Origin: Pseudomonadota bacterium
GTDB taxonomy: Bacteria > Pseudomonadota > Gammaproteobacteria > Burkholderiales > Burkholderiaceae_D
Direction: 5' to 3'
Length of the DNA: 34,932 nucleotides
NCBI GenBank assembly: GCA_030272785.1
Contig: JARXKM010000019.1
Coordinates: 1 to 34,932 of the forward strand
In this document: positions 16,538-26,118 of the stretch, in pieces
How the letters are laid out: every line of letters starts with the position of its first letter
Numbering within the stretch: position 1 is the stretch's first letter
Translations under genes and position numbers: made by a program
Notes under the pieces: model-generated
What the model was told of the DNA's origin: nothing
Seen by the model: the letters and a program-made list of their open reading frames with translations, nothing else
Database searches by the model: none

Positions 16538-17503
16538 TCAATACAGCTTGTTGGTATCGAGAAAAGCGCGGTACGCATGTTGCAGGCCCAGTTCGAGCGG
16601 CATGCGCGCCGACCAGCCGAGCGACGTCAGCTTCGACACGTCGAGCAGCTTGCGCGGCGTGCCGTCCGGCTTGCTGGTGTCGAACACGATGTCGCCGCGA
16701 TAGCCGACGGTGCGCCCGACCAGCCGCGCCAGGTCGCCGATGGTGGTGTCCTCGCCAGTGCCCACGTTCAGGTGCGAATGCATCGGCGTGGTGTGGGCGC
16801 CGTAGCTGTCGCGCGCCAGCTGCATCACATAGACGCTGGCGGCGGCCATGTCGTCGACATACAGGAATTCGCGCATCGCCTTGCCGCTGCCCCAGATCAC
16901 CACTTCGCGCGCCGCGCCCTTCTTCGCCTCGTGGAAACGGCGCAGCAGGGCCGGGATCACATGGCTGTTGTGCGGGTGGTAATTGTCGCCCGGGCCGTAC
17001 AGATTGGTCGGCATCACGCTGCGGTAGTCGGTGCCGTACTGGCGGTTGTAGCTCTCGCACAGCTTGATGCCGGCGATCTTGGCCATCGCATACGGCTCGT
17101 TGGTCGGCTCGAGCATGCCGTTCATCAGGTACTCCTCGCGGATCGGCTGCGCCGCCAGGCGCGGATAGATGCACGACGAACCGAGAAACAGCAGCTTGTG
17201 CACGCCGCTGCGCCAGGCCTCGTGCACCACGTTGGCCTGCACCATCGTGTTGTCGTAGATAAATTCCGCCGGATAGACGTGGTTGGCGTGGATGCCGCCG
17301 ACCCGCGCGGCGGCCAGGTAGACCTGGTCGACATGCTCGGCGGCGAAGAATGCGCGCACCTGGGCCTGGTCGGTCAGTTCCAGTTCGGCGTGGGTGCGCG
17401 TGACGATGTTGGTGTGGCCCTGCGCGTGCAGTACGCGCACGATGGCCGAGCCGACCAGGCCGCGGTGGCCGGCCACGAAGATGCGGGGTTGCGCGGTGTT
17501 CAA
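16538..17503 (-). CDS. fcl: GDP-L-fucose synthase
   Basis: This encodes 321 aa, an extended short-chain dehydrogenase/reductase. The N-terminal [18 protein letters not shown] is the GxxGxxG NAD(P)-binding loop. [11 protein letters not shown] and [20 protein letters not shown] contain the catalytic Ser and the Tyr-x3-Lys pair. [20 protein letters not shown] and [17 protein letters not shown] are characteristic of GDP-4-keto-6-deoxymannose epimerase-reductase. Together with Gmd it converts GDP-D-mannose to GDP-L-fucose in the cytoplasm, a donor for the EPS glycosyltransferases. No ATG fits: the best start is TTG (17503-17501), with GGAG eight bases upstream, placed five bases after the gmd stop. 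Upstream in-frame codons belong to the gmd coding sequence. Confidence 0.92.
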   Translation of the reverse strand: MNTAQPRIFVAGHRGLVGSAIVRVLHAQGHTNIVTRTHAELELTDQAQVRAFFAAEHVDQVYLAAARVGGIHANHVYPAEFIYDNTMVQANVVHEAWRSGVHKLLFLGSSCIYPRLAAQPIREEYLMNGMLEPTNEPYAMAKIAGIKLCESYNRQYGTDYRSVMPTNLYGPGDNYHPHNSHVIPALLRRFHEAKKGAAREVVIWGSGKAMREFLYVDDMAAASVYVMQLARDSYGAHTTPMHSHLNVGTGEDTTIGDLARLVGRTVGYRGDIVFDTSKPDGTPRKLLDVSKLTSLGWSARMPLELGLQHAYRAFLDTNKLY

Positions 17504-17508
17504 GGCAT

Positions 17509-18624
17509 TTACTCCAGCGAAATTGCGACGTGGTGGCCGTGCGACGCGAGCAGCTTGTGGCGGCGCGCCCGGTCCAGATCGTGCGCCACCATTTCCTTCA
17601 CCATCGCCTCGAAGCTGGTCTGCGGCGTCCAGCCCAGTTGCGCGCGCGCCTTGCCGGCGTCGCCCAGCAGGGTCTCCACGTCGGTCGGCCGGAAATACTG
17701 CGGGGCGATGGCGACGATGGTCTGGCCGACTCTTGCGCCATCGCACTTCTGGCCTATCATAGAAGAAATAATTCCGCGCTCATTGACGCCGCGCCCCTCC
17801 CAAGCGATTTCCATGCCCAGTTCGCGCGCCGCCACTTCGACGAAATGGCGCACCGAATGCTGGCGCCCGGTGGCGATGACGTAATCCTCGGCGTGCCGCT
17901 GCTGCAGCATCAGCCACTGCATCTCGACGTAGTCGCGGGCGTGGCCCCAGTCGCGCAGCGCGTCTATATTGCCGAGCAACAACTGGTGTTCGAGTCCCTG
18001 CGCGATGTGCGCCAGCGCGCGCGTGATCTTGCGCGTGACGAAGGTTTCGCCGCGCCGCGGCGACTCGTGGTTGAACAGGATGCCGTTGCAGGCATACATG
18101 CCGTAGGCCTCGCGGTAATTGACCGTGATCCAGTAGGCATACAGCTTGGCCACCGCGTACGGACTGCGCGGATAGAACGGCGTGCTCTCGCGCTGCGGCG
18201 TCTCCTGCACCAGGCCGTACAGTTCCGAGGTCGACGCCTGGTAGAACCTGGCCGTATTCTGCATGCCGAGGAAGCGGATTGCCTCGAGCAGACGCAAGGT
18301 GCCGATGCCGTCGACGTCGGCGGTGTATTCGGGCGACTCGAACGACACCGCCACGTGGCTCATGGCGGCCAGATTGTAGATCTCGTCGGGCTGCACCTGG
18401 GCCAGGATGCGGGTCAGGTTGGAGCTGTCGGACAGGTCGCCGTAATGCAGCACGAAGCGCGACGCCGGCCCGTGCGGGTGTTGGCCGAGGTGATCGATGC
18501 GTTCGGTATTGAACAACGAAGCGCGCCGCTTGATGCCGTGCACTTCATAGCCTTTGGCCAGCAGGAACTCGGCCAGGTAGGAACCGTCCTGCCCGGTGAT
18601 GCCGGTGATGAGTGCTTTTTTCAT
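17509..18624 (-). CDS. gmd: GDP-mannose 4,6-dehydratase
   Basis: This encodes 371 aa and starts [20 protein letters not shown], the diagnostic GxxGxxG cofactor loop of [11 protein letters not shown] contains the active-site Ser/Thr and Glu. [13 protein letters not shown] holds the Tyr-x3-Lys pair, and [20 protein letters not shown] and [20 protein letters not shown] are family signatures. It makes GDP-4-keto-6-deoxy-D-mannose from GDP-mannose, and the next gene fcl completes GDP-L-fucose. The start has GGAG seven bases upstream. The enzymes that make GDP-mannose (ManA/ManB/ManC types) are not in the window, so that precursor must come from elsewhere. It is tightly linked to epsB, 13 bases upstream. 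Confidence 0.96.
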   Translation of the reverse strand: MKKALITGITGQDGSYLAEFLLAKGYEVHGIKRRASLFNTERIDHLGQHPHGPASRFVLHYGDLSDSSNLTRILAQVQPDEIYNLAAMSHVAVSFESPEYTADVDGIGTLRLLEAIRFLGMQNTARFYQASTSELYGLVQETPQRESTPFYPRSPYAVAKLYAYWITVNYREAYGMYACNGILFNHESPRRGETFVTRKITRALAHIAQGLEHQLLLGNIDALRDWGHARDYVEMQWLMLQQRHAEDYVIATGRQHSVRHFVEVAARELGMEIAWEGRGVNERGIISSMIGQKCDGARVGQTIVAIAPQYFRPTDVETLLGDAGKARAQLGWTPQTSFEAMVKEMVAHDLDRARRHKLLASHGHHVAISLE

Positions 18625-18637
18625 GATCTCTCCAGGT

Positions 18638-20020
18638 TCAATGAGCGTTCTCGCGCGTCAGCACCACCTTGACGGTCTTGACGATGATCCACAGGTCCAG
18701 CCATACCGACCAGCTGCGCAGGTAGTCGAGGTCGAACTGGATGCGCGCCTGCATCTGTTCGAGCGTGGCCGTCTCGCCGCGCAGGCCATTGACCTGGGCC
18801 CAGCCGGTGATGCCCGGCTTGACCTTGTGGCGCAGCATGTAGCCCTTGATCAGCTTGCGGTACAGCTCGTTGTGGGCGACCGCGTGCGGACGCGGCCCGA
18901 CGATGCTCATGCTTCCCTGCAGCACGTTGATGAACTGCGGCAACTCGTCCATCGAGGTGCGCCGCAGGAAGGCACCGATCGGCGTGAGCCGCTGGTCGCC
19001 CTTGCGCGCCTGCACGATGGTGCCGCCGTCGTCGGTCACCGTCATCGAGCGGAACTTGTAGACGATGATTTCCTCGCCGTACAGGCCGTAGCGGCGCTGA
19101 CGGAAGATCACCGGCCCGGGCGAACTCACGCGCACCGCCAGCGCCACCGCCAGCATCAGCGGTACCAGCAGCAGCAGGATCGCCGCGCCGAACACGATGT
19201 CGCTGGCGCGCTTGATGGCGCTGTTCAGGCCCACGAACGGGGTCTCGCAGATGGCGATCACCGGCATGCCGCCGACGTTGTCGAAGCGCGCCTGCATCAG
19301 GTCGAAGATATAGATGTCGGGCAGGAAGTAGACCGAGGCGGTGGTGTCCTGCAGTTCGTCGATCAGGCGGCGGATGCGCGGCTGGGCCGAGATCGGCTGG
19401 CTGATGAAGATCATCTTGATGTTGTGCGCGCGCACGTAGGTGGTGATCTGGTTCATCGTGCCGAGGATCGGATGGCACATGCCGCCCGGCTGGCGCTCGA
19501 AGGTGCGGTCGTCGAAGTAGCCGCGCATCTGCATGCGCAGGTTGGCATGGCGGTCGCAGATGGCGGCGAACTTGATGCCGACGTCGTTGGCGCCGATCAC
19601 CACCATCGAACGCACTTCGCTGCGCAGGTCGGGCCGCACGGCGGCGCGGCGCACCGCGATGTGGCTCACCAGCAAGGTGACCGGGGTGGCGACGAACCAG
19701 GCCAGCACCACCCGTTCGTCGTAGTAGATGGACAGGCCGCTGGCGGCGCCGAGCAACAGCAGCACCGCGATGGTGATGCACCAGCCGCACACGGTGTCGC
19801 GCACGTACGCCAGCATGCGCCCGCTGCGCCAGGTACGGTACGGGTCGATGTGCTGGTACACCGCCGACGAAATGAAAAATGCCAGGATCATCAGCACCAG
19901 CGAATAGCCGGTGAAGCTCTGCTGGTACAGCAGCGACGTCAGGTACAGCGTGCCCATGATGATCAGCGGATCGAGCACCCGCTGGAACAAGGAAACGAGC
20001 GGGATGTCGTTGACGGTCAT
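18638..20020 (-). CDS. epsB: Undecaprenyl-phosphate sugar phosphotransferase (EpsB/WcaJ type)
   Basis: This encodes 460 aa of polyisoprenyl-phosphate hexose-1-phosphate transferase architecture. The N-terminal half has four to five transmembrane segments (residues about 12-120), followed by a CoA-binding-like Rossmann part ([14 protein letters not shown]). The C-terminal catalytic domain begins near [20 protein letters not shown] and includes [19 protein letters not shown], the conserved [19 protein letters not shown] (Asp-Glu catalytic pair) and [14 protein letters not shown]. It transfers the first sugar phosphate, usually glucose or galactose, to undecaprenyl phosphate, starting EPS repeat-unit synthesis. 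The ATG at 20020 is 8 bases after the epsL stop and has only a weak ribosome site, which suggests translational coupling. Confidence 0.94.
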   Translation of the reverse strand: MTVNDIPLVSLFQRVLDPLIIMGTLYLTSLLYQQSFTGYSLVLMILAFFISSAVYQHIDPYRTWRSGRMLAYVRDTVCGWCITIAVLLLLGAASGLSIYYDERVVLAWFVATPVTLLVSHIAVRRAAVRPDLRSEVRSMVVIGANDVGIKFAAICDRHANLRMQMRGYFDDRTFERQPGGMCHPILGTMNQITTYVRAHNIKMIFISQPISAQPRIRRLIDELQDTTASVYFLPDIYIFDLMQARFDNVGGMPVIAICETPFVGLNSAIKRASDIVFGAAILLLLVPLMLAVALAVRVSSPGPVIFRQRRYGLYGEEIIVYKFRSMTVTDDGGTIVQARKGDQRLTPIGAFLRRTSMDELPQFINVLQGSMSIVGPRPHAVAHNELYRKLIKGYMLRHKVKPGITGWAQVNGLRGETATLEQMQARIQFDLDYLRSWSVWLDLWIIVKTVKVVLTRENAH

Positions 20021-20028
20021 GGCGGCGT

Positions 20029-21273
20029 TCAGAACTGCGCGCTGGCGCTGAACAGCAGGCTGTTCGAGGTGAAATTGCCGGTGCCCAGCAAGGGCGCGCC
20101 GGCGCGCGCCTGGCGCGTCAGGGTCGCGCTCAGCTGGACAGATGGCCGCGGCGCCCATTGCGCGCGCAGGCTGGCCGAACGCAGCGCGTCGTCCAGGCCG
20201 CCAATGGCCAGGTAGCGCGCCTGGTAGGTGCGCCGTTCGTATTGCGCGCTGGCGTCGACCTTGACCTTGGCGCCCGGCTGCCAGGCGGCGCCGACGCTGG
20301 CACCCCGGTTCAAGGTGGTCGCCACGACGGTGCTGTCGAGCGGCGCGAAGTCGCGCCACAGCGCCGCGTTGAGCGCCAGCGCGGCGCTGCGTTGCCAGGC
20401 GACGCTGACGCGGCCGTTGACACCACTGACTGGCGCGCCCAGCGCCGGCTGGCGCCGCCGGGCCCAGCCGGCCAGCGCCTGCACCGTGGTGCTGCCGCCG
20501 GCCAGCCACCGCACCCGCGCCTTCAGCTCGTGCTGGTCGTCGCCGTCATCGACCAGTGGCCCGCCGAGTCCGAGTATTTGCCGGTGCGGATAGCGGCCGC
20601 GGATGGCGCGCACCACCAGGCCGAACTCGCTGCCGCTGGCCGGCAGGTAGTCGGCGCCGGTCTCGACGCTGTCCTCGGTGCGGTCGTTGCCGCGCTGCTC
20701 GGCCAGCGCGTAACGGGCCGTCTCGCGCGCCGCCGCGACGCGCAGCCGGTAGCTCGGATGCAGGCGCCAGCCGGCATCGAACCAGCTGCGGCGCTGCTGG
20801 CGCAGGTTGCGCAGGTCGCTGTGGAAATCGGTGTACGGCGCCAGCGCCTGGTCGTAGCTGGCCCCCAGCGTGCCGTCCAGGTGATTGCCAAGCTGCCAGT
20901 TCCAGTTCGCCAGCAGGTTCTTGCCGTCATAGTCGAGCTGGCGGAAATGGTCGAACGTTACTTTCGACCACCTGGCTTGGGCGCTGATCCGCTGGCGGCT
21001 GTAGGCATGCTCGAACAAGCAGCCGGCATCAAGCTGGGTCCAGCGGTCGCCGCGCTGCTTGTCGAACGCGGGCGCGCCGTCGGCGATGCGCAGCAAGTTG
21101 TCGTCGTAGCCGTAGCCGAGGGCGCCGGTCAGGCGCACGGCGTCGCCGGGCGCCGCCAGCGCCGGCGCGCCGCACAGGACGGCGACCAGCACGCACAGGC
21201 GGCGCGCGCGGCGCGCCGCCTGTGGCGAGGATCGGTAGGACTTGTTTGGGAGGAAACTCAGCATTGTTGTCAT
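20029..21273 (-). CDS. epsL: EpsL, outer-membrane beta-barrel of EPS export
   Basis: This encodes 414 aa. An Arg-rich N-terminus (QAARRARR) and the hydrophobic stretch LCVLVAVLCGAPALAA form the signal peptide, ending near residue 40. The rest is rich in alternating polar and hydrophobic strands (VRLTGALGYGYDDNLLRIAD, RISAQARWSKVTFDHF, NRGASVGAAWQPGAKVKVDA) and ends in Phe (LFSASAQF), as expected for a Bam-assembled barrel. EpsL proteins occur in XrtB-type clusters and are thought to be the outer-membrane part of the EPS exporter. The ATG at 21273 has no good ribosome site; a second in-frame ATG three codons on (21264) is an alternative with no clear ribosome site either. It lies between the CPBP gene and epsB. 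Confidence 0.88.
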   Translation of the reverse strand: MTTMLSFLPNKSYRSSPQAARRARRLCVLVAVLCGAPALAAPGDAVRLTGALGYGYDDNLLRIADGAPAFDKQRGDRWTQLDAGCLFEHAYSRQRISAQARWSKVTFDHFRQLDYDGKNLLANWNWQLGNHLDGTLGASYDQALAPYTDFHSDLRNLRQQRRSWFDAGWRLHPSYRLRVAAARETARYALAEQRGNDRTEDSVETGADYLPASGSEFGLVVRAIRGRYPHRQILGLGGPLVDDGDDQHELKARVRWLAGGSTTVQALAGWARRRQPALGAPVSGVNGRVSVAWQRSAALALNAALWRDFAPLDSTVVATTLNRGASVGAAWQPGAKVKVDASAQYERRTYQARYLAIGGLDDALRSASLRAQWAPRPSVQLSATLTRQARAGAPLLGTGNFTSNSLLFSASAQF

Positions 21274-21308
21274 TGGTGAAAATGATCAATCTGCTGGTCA
21301 CCGTCCCG

Positions 21309-22022
21309 TCACCAATACGACCAGCTACCCGTGGCGACGACCCATGCACCCAGCAAACCATTCGTGACAGCATGAGCCAGGATGGGTGACCAGATAGTGC
21401 GATGGCGCATATACAGGGCACTATATGCAAGACCTGCAACAATGCCGGCGAGCCAGAGGTTGTGCTCGAAGCCGAACAGCACCGACGCGATCGCCATGCT
21501 TTTGAGCGTTATGTGCGCCGGCGCCACCGTGGTGAAATCGCCGGCGTCGAGCCAGCGCATCAGGAACGAGCGCCAGAACAGCTCTTCCATCACCGGCACC
21601 ACCAGCGCGGCGCCGGCGATGCGCACCGCCACCAGCGCCCAGTCGATGCGCCCGCCGCGGGTCGGGTCGAAGCCGCCGGCGGCGCCGATCGTCATCCAGC
21701 CGGCGCCCAAGCTGATCCACAGCAGCAGCACCAGCACGCCGGCCGCCAGCGCCAGCAGCACGCCGGGCGCGCGCAGGCCGAAGGTGAGCAGTTCGTCGTA
21801 ATCGCGCCAGAAATAGGCCAGCACCAGCACCACCGCGCCGACCTTGATGCCGTACAGCCAGCGCAGCTCGGCCGCGCTGTAGCCGAGCCAGGCCAGCAAT
21901 TCGGCCACGCCGATGAACAACATATAGGTCAGGAAAGGCAGGATCCGCGCCACGGCGGCGCGGGGAAACGGCGGCGCCCCGGCGCGTTGCGCGGCGGGGC
22001 TCGGTGCGTCATGGTCTGGCAT
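21309..22022 (-). CDS. CPBP-family intramembrane protease, exosortase-associated
   Basis: This encodes 237 aa with about six to seven hydrophobic segments. The CPBP (CAAX protease and bacteriocin-processing) signatures are visible: motif 1 VMEELFWRSF with Glu146, Glu147 and Arg151; motif 2 FGFEHN with His187; and motif 3 LAHAVTN with His217 and Asn221. These form a glutamate/histidine intramembrane protease site. A subfamily of such proteins recurs next to exosortases and EPS genes. It may mature or degrade a membrane protein of the sorting pathway, but its substrate is unknown. The ATG at 22022 is preceded by GGAG four bases away. It lies 27 bases downstream of the ABC-F gene and 35 bases upstream of epsL, so it may be co-transcribed with either. 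Confidence 0.86.
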   Translation of the reverse strand: MPDHDAPSPAAQRAGAPPFPRAAVARILPFLTYMLFIGVAELLAWLGYSAAELRWLYGIKVGAVVLVLAYFWRDYDELLTFGLRAPGVLLALAAGVLVLLLWISLGAGWMTIGAAGGFDPTRGGRIDWALVAVRIAGAALVVPVMEELFWRSFLMRWLDAGDFTTVAPAHITLKSMAIASVLFGFEHNLWLAGIVAGLAYSALYMRHRTIWSPILAHAVTNGLLGAWVVATGSWSYW

Positions 22023-22049
22023 GGTGCTCCATCATGGAAGGCGGGGCGC

Positions 22050-23957
<1,908 letters not shown>

Positions 23958-24031
23958 AATAAGTGAGGAGTGCCCGGCCGCGGCGCATTTCGAGGACGAA
24001 AAACGTGGCCGGAAAAATGAAAGAAGCGTGC

Positions 24032-24037
24032 ATTGTA
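24032..24037 (-). promoter_or_regulatory. Candidate -10 box for uup
   Basis: TACAAT on the minus strand, about 75 bases upstream of the uup ATG, with a possible TTGCGA -35 at 19-base spacing, which is longer than ideal. It lies back to back with the promoter of the tRNA. Confidence 0.35.
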
Positions 24038-24067
24038 CCGACTGCGGGCCGGACAGTCGCAAAAGAT

Positions 24068-24081
24068 GCCGAAAGGTCGGC
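24068..24081 (+). repeat. Inverted repeat GCCGA-AAGG-TCGGC in the tRNA promoter
   Basis: A 5-bp perfect stem with a 4-base loop sits directly before the TATAAT, in the spacer where RNA polymerase contacts DNA. It could be a regulatory or GC-rich discriminating element. It is short enough to be chance in this GC-rich DNA. Confidence 0.3.
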
Positions 24082-24087
24082 TATAAT
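24082..24087 (+). promoter_or_regulatory. Consensus TATAAT -10 box upstream of tRNA-Arg
   Basis: A perfect TATAAT lies on the plus strand about 105 bases before the tRNA. No good -35 hexamer is present at 16-18 bases. The expected start site near 24094 would give a leader of roughly 100 bases to be removed by RNase processing. Confidence 0.55.
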
Positions 24088-24192
24088 TGCGCTCGATTCA
24101 CGACACCGGACGGCGCTGCGCGCTGTCGCGATCGCCGAATTGCAGGCTGGTCCTGCGACAGTCGCGCCGGCCCAGCCGGGGCGGCGAGCGTC

Positions 24193-24267
24193 CTCCCCGT
24201 AGCACAATGGATAGTGCACATGCCTCCTAAGCGTGGGATACTGGTTCGATTCCAGTCGGGGGGACCA
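24193..24267 (+). tRNA. tRNA-Arg (anticodon CCT), with encoded CCA
   Basis: The cloverleaf was folded by hand. Acceptor CTCCCCG pairs with CGGGGGG (one G-T pair), with discriminator A and CCA at 24265-24267. D stem GCAC/GTGC has loop AATGGATA. The anticodon stem is CATGC/GCGTG (one T-G pair) with loop CTCCTAA, so the anticodon CCT at 24226-24228 reads AGG. T stem ACTGG/CCAGT has loop TTCGATT. The variable region is 4 bases. All four stems pair without mismatch. tRNA-Arg(CCT) genes are frequent integration sites for mobile elements. No second copy of its 3' end was seen in this window. Confidence 0.95.
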
Positions 24268-24382
24268 CCGACAGATCCATCGCCCTCCCCCCATTCGCTT
24301 TGCGCACCGTCATCCCGACCGGGTGAATTGCTGGTACGGTCCTGAGTTCAGGGTCAGCCGACCGGCAAGGGCGCAGCGTGCA

Positions 24383-24781
24383 ATGGAAACTTCGAAAGCT
24401 TCGGCGGTGCCGCTCAAGGAAGGCGCTAATGCGCAGCTTGCCGGCGGCGGGCAACCGCCCTATGATGGAGACATGGAACATCGCGTCACCGCGCTCGAAA
24501 CGCGCCTCGACATCATCCTGCCGACGTTGGCGACCAAGGCGGATATCGCAGAGATGCGTGCAGAGATGCGTGCGGACTTGCACAAGATGAACGCCGAAAT
24601 CAAGACGTGGACTCTGGCGACGATGCTGACCATCGTCGGGACCATGCTCGCAGCATTGTTGGGCATCAGCCAGATCTTCAAAGCATCGTCGACGCCACCG
24701 GTAGCGATGGTGCAACCGGCGCCCATCATCATCACGCTGCCGTCAATCGCCTTGCCCTTATCGCCAGGCAGGCCGAACTAG
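24383..24781 (+). CDS. Small coiled-coil, single-span membrane protein of unknown function (paralogue A)
   Basis: This encodes 132 aa and I do not recognise a named family with certainty. An N-terminal Gly/Pro part (GGGQPPYDGDMEHR) leads into a short coiled coil (VTALETRLDIILPTLATKAD, IAEMRAEMRADLHKMNAEIK), then a transmembrane helix at about residues 76-97 (TWTLATMLTIVGTMLAALLG) and a Pro-rich tail. Its architecture resembles other small proteobacterial proteins with GGxPPYDGxM then coiled coil then TM. It is paralogous to the next gene. The ATG at 24383 is supported by alignment with that paralogue rather than by a strong ribosome site; a start at the internal ATG of MEHR (24473) is possible. 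It sits 115 bases after the tRNA. Confidence 0.7.
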   Translation: METSKASAVPLKEGANAQLAGGGQPPYDGDMEHRVTALETRLDIILPTLATKADIAEMRAEMRADLHKMNAEIKTWTLATMLTIVGTMLAALLGISQIFKASSTPPVAMVQPAPIIITLPSIALPLSPGRPN

Positions 24782-24932
24782 CCGCCATCGATATTTGCGT
24801 TTGTAACACGTCCGAGTCACAATTTTTCGCGCCGCGATGTGGCCACGTTCGCATTACCATTTGTGGTCAGTCATCGCTGCACCGCCATAATCCGGTAGCC
24901 TTGCGGGTTTGCGGCGCACCGGCGAGGCAACG
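24782..24932. other. 151-base spacer between the two coiled-coil paralogues
   Basis: No gene is visible. A CATAAT (24886-24891) could serve as a -10 element for paralogue B, but its best -35, TTGTGG (24861-24866), is 19 bases away, so the promoter is weakly supported. A GAGG lies five bases before the start codon of paralogue B. Confidence 0.3.
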
Positions 24933-25562
24933 ATGGAACCTTCAAGACCCCAGGCAGCACCGTTCAAGCCCGACGCCGTTGCGGGGGGCGGTGAACCGCC
25001 CTATGATGGAGGCATGGAACATCGGATCACCGTCCTGGAGGCTCGTTGGGACGCCATTTTACCGACCTTGGCAACCAAGGTCGATGTGGCTGAAGTGCGC
25101 ACCGATGTGGCTCAACTGCGCACCGAGGTGCGGCAACAATTGCATCAACATGCCGCTGTGGCCAAGGCTGATTTGGCCGGGTTGCGGGACGAATTGCATC
25201 AACATGCCGCTGTGACCCAGGCCGATTTGGCGGAACTGCGCAGCGGATTGCAGGAACAATTGCATCAGCATGCCGCCGCGGCCAACACCAACATTGCCGA
25301 ACTGCGCACTGAACTGCGTGACGGATTGCATCAATGCGCCATGGCGACCCTGGCCCTGCGCGGCGATATGCAACAGTCTTTCGGCGAATCCCGTACCGAG
25401 ATGCAAAAACTGAGCGCCGACATCAAGACCTGGACGCTGGCCACGGTGCTGACGATCATCGGCACGATGCTGGCGGCGATACTGGCGATCAGCCAGGTGT
25501 ACAAGGGGTCGCCGACCGCTCCGGTCATCATCACCATCCCGGGCGCGGCGGCGGTCAAATAA
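24933..25562 (+). CDS. Coiled-coil single-span membrane protein with internal repeats (paralogue B)
   Basis: This encodes 209 aa, related to paralogue A. It shares the GGGEPPYDGGMEHR N-terminus, the LPTLATK segment and the near-identical TM region (residues about 167-188). Between them is an extra stretch of about 75 residues with four LHQHAA-type units starting near residues 70, 88, 110 and 132, spaced 18, 22 and 22 residues apart; 22 is two 11-residue hendecads. This is consistent with a coiled coil lengthened by repeat duplication. The GAGG at five bases supports the ATG at 24933. An in-frame ATG lies 24 bases upstream. It ends 27 bases from the convergent MarR gene. No function is known to me; a membrane-anchored structural or partner-binding role is only a guess. 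Confidence 0.75.
   Translation: MEPSRPQAAPFKPDAVAGGGEPPYDGGMEHRITVLEARWDAILPTLATKVDVAEVRTDVAQLRTEVRQQLHQHAAVAKADLAGLRDELHQHAAVTQADLAELRSGLQEQLHQHAAAANTNIAELRTELRDGLHQCAMATLALRGDMQQSFGESRTEMQKLSADIKTWTLATVLTIIGTMLAAILAISQVYKGSPTAPVIITIPGAAAVK
25138..25280 (+). repeat. Direct repeats AATTGCATCAACATGCCGC-type inside paralogue B
   Basis: A 23-base unit at 25138-25160 is repeated exactly at 25192-25214 (offset 54), again with a few changes at 25258-25280 (offset 66), and in a more diverged form near 25324. All offsets are multiples of three, so copy-number change preserves the frame. Confidence 0.8.
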
Positions 25563-25589
25563 GCCGCCGGCGGCGCTCGCCCTGCCGCC

Positions 25590-26111
25590 CTACTTCTCGT
25601 CGGCGTCGTTCAAGTGCTGCTTCATCTGCGACAGCAGCGCGATCAGCGTGCCCTTGTCGTCGCCCGAGATATCCTTGAGCAGTTCGGCGATCCAGCCTTC
25701 GTGCACCGCGGCCATCTCGGCGAATGCGCCGCGGCCGGCCGGCGTCAGCATCACGCTGTAGGCGCGCCGGTCCTTCGGGTCGGGCACGCGCACCACCAGT
25801 TGCTCCTGCTCGAGCTGGTCGGTAATGCCGGTGATGTTGCCGCCGGTGACCATCATGCGCTTCGACAGCTCGCCCATGCGCAGGCCGTCCGGATGGCGTT
25901 CGAGCTGCGCCATCAGGTCGAAGCGCGGTAAGGTGATGCCGAAGGTGGTGCGCAACCGACTGCGGATCTCGTTCTCGATGCGCACCGTGCACGAGAGCAT
26001 GCGCAGCCACAGCTTGAGCGACTGGTGATGGTCCACCGTCAGCCGGCTGGCCAGGTCGAACACCGCGCCGTTGTCGGGCCGCGCGTGCTTGTCGATGTCG
26101 TGTTCCTGCAT
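25590..26111 (-). CDS. MarR-family transcriptional regulator
   Basis: This encodes 173 aa of MarR winged-helix architecture. The N-terminal dimerisation helices include SLKLWLRMLSCTVRIENEIR. The DNA-binding part has LPRFDLMAQLERHPDGLRMG, then ELSKRMMVTGGNITGITDQL as recognition helix and VRVPDPKDRRAYSVMLTPAG as wing, with the conserved Asp-Arg-Arg. The C-terminal helix completes the dimer interface. It lies 7 bases after the CoA-ligase gene start-to-stop order (ligase stops at 26119, regulator begins at 26111 on the same strand, so the ligase is transcribed first). MarR proteins beside aromatic CoA ligases usually repress the ligase operon until an aromatic acid or its CoA ester binds; that is inference here. 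Confidence 0.92.
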   Translation of the reverse strand: MQEHDIDKHARPDNGAVFDLASRLTVDHHQSLKLWLRMLSCTVRIENEIRSRLRTTFGITLPRFDLMAQLERHPDGLRMGELSKRMMVTGGNITGITDQLEQEQLVVRVPDPKDRRAYSVMLTPAGRGAFAEMAAVHEGWIAELLKDISGDDKGTLIALLSQMKQHLNDADEK

Positions 26112-26118
26112 ACTGTCC

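Noticed and set aside
21274-21308. Separate promoter for epsL
   Set aside because: The 35-base spacer has no recognisable -10/-35 pair; transcription from upstream is simpler.
24193-24267. Mobile element attachment site at tRNA-Arg
   Set aside because: No direct repeat of the tRNA 3' end and no integrase gene were found in the window. The two paralogues downstream are not enough evidence.
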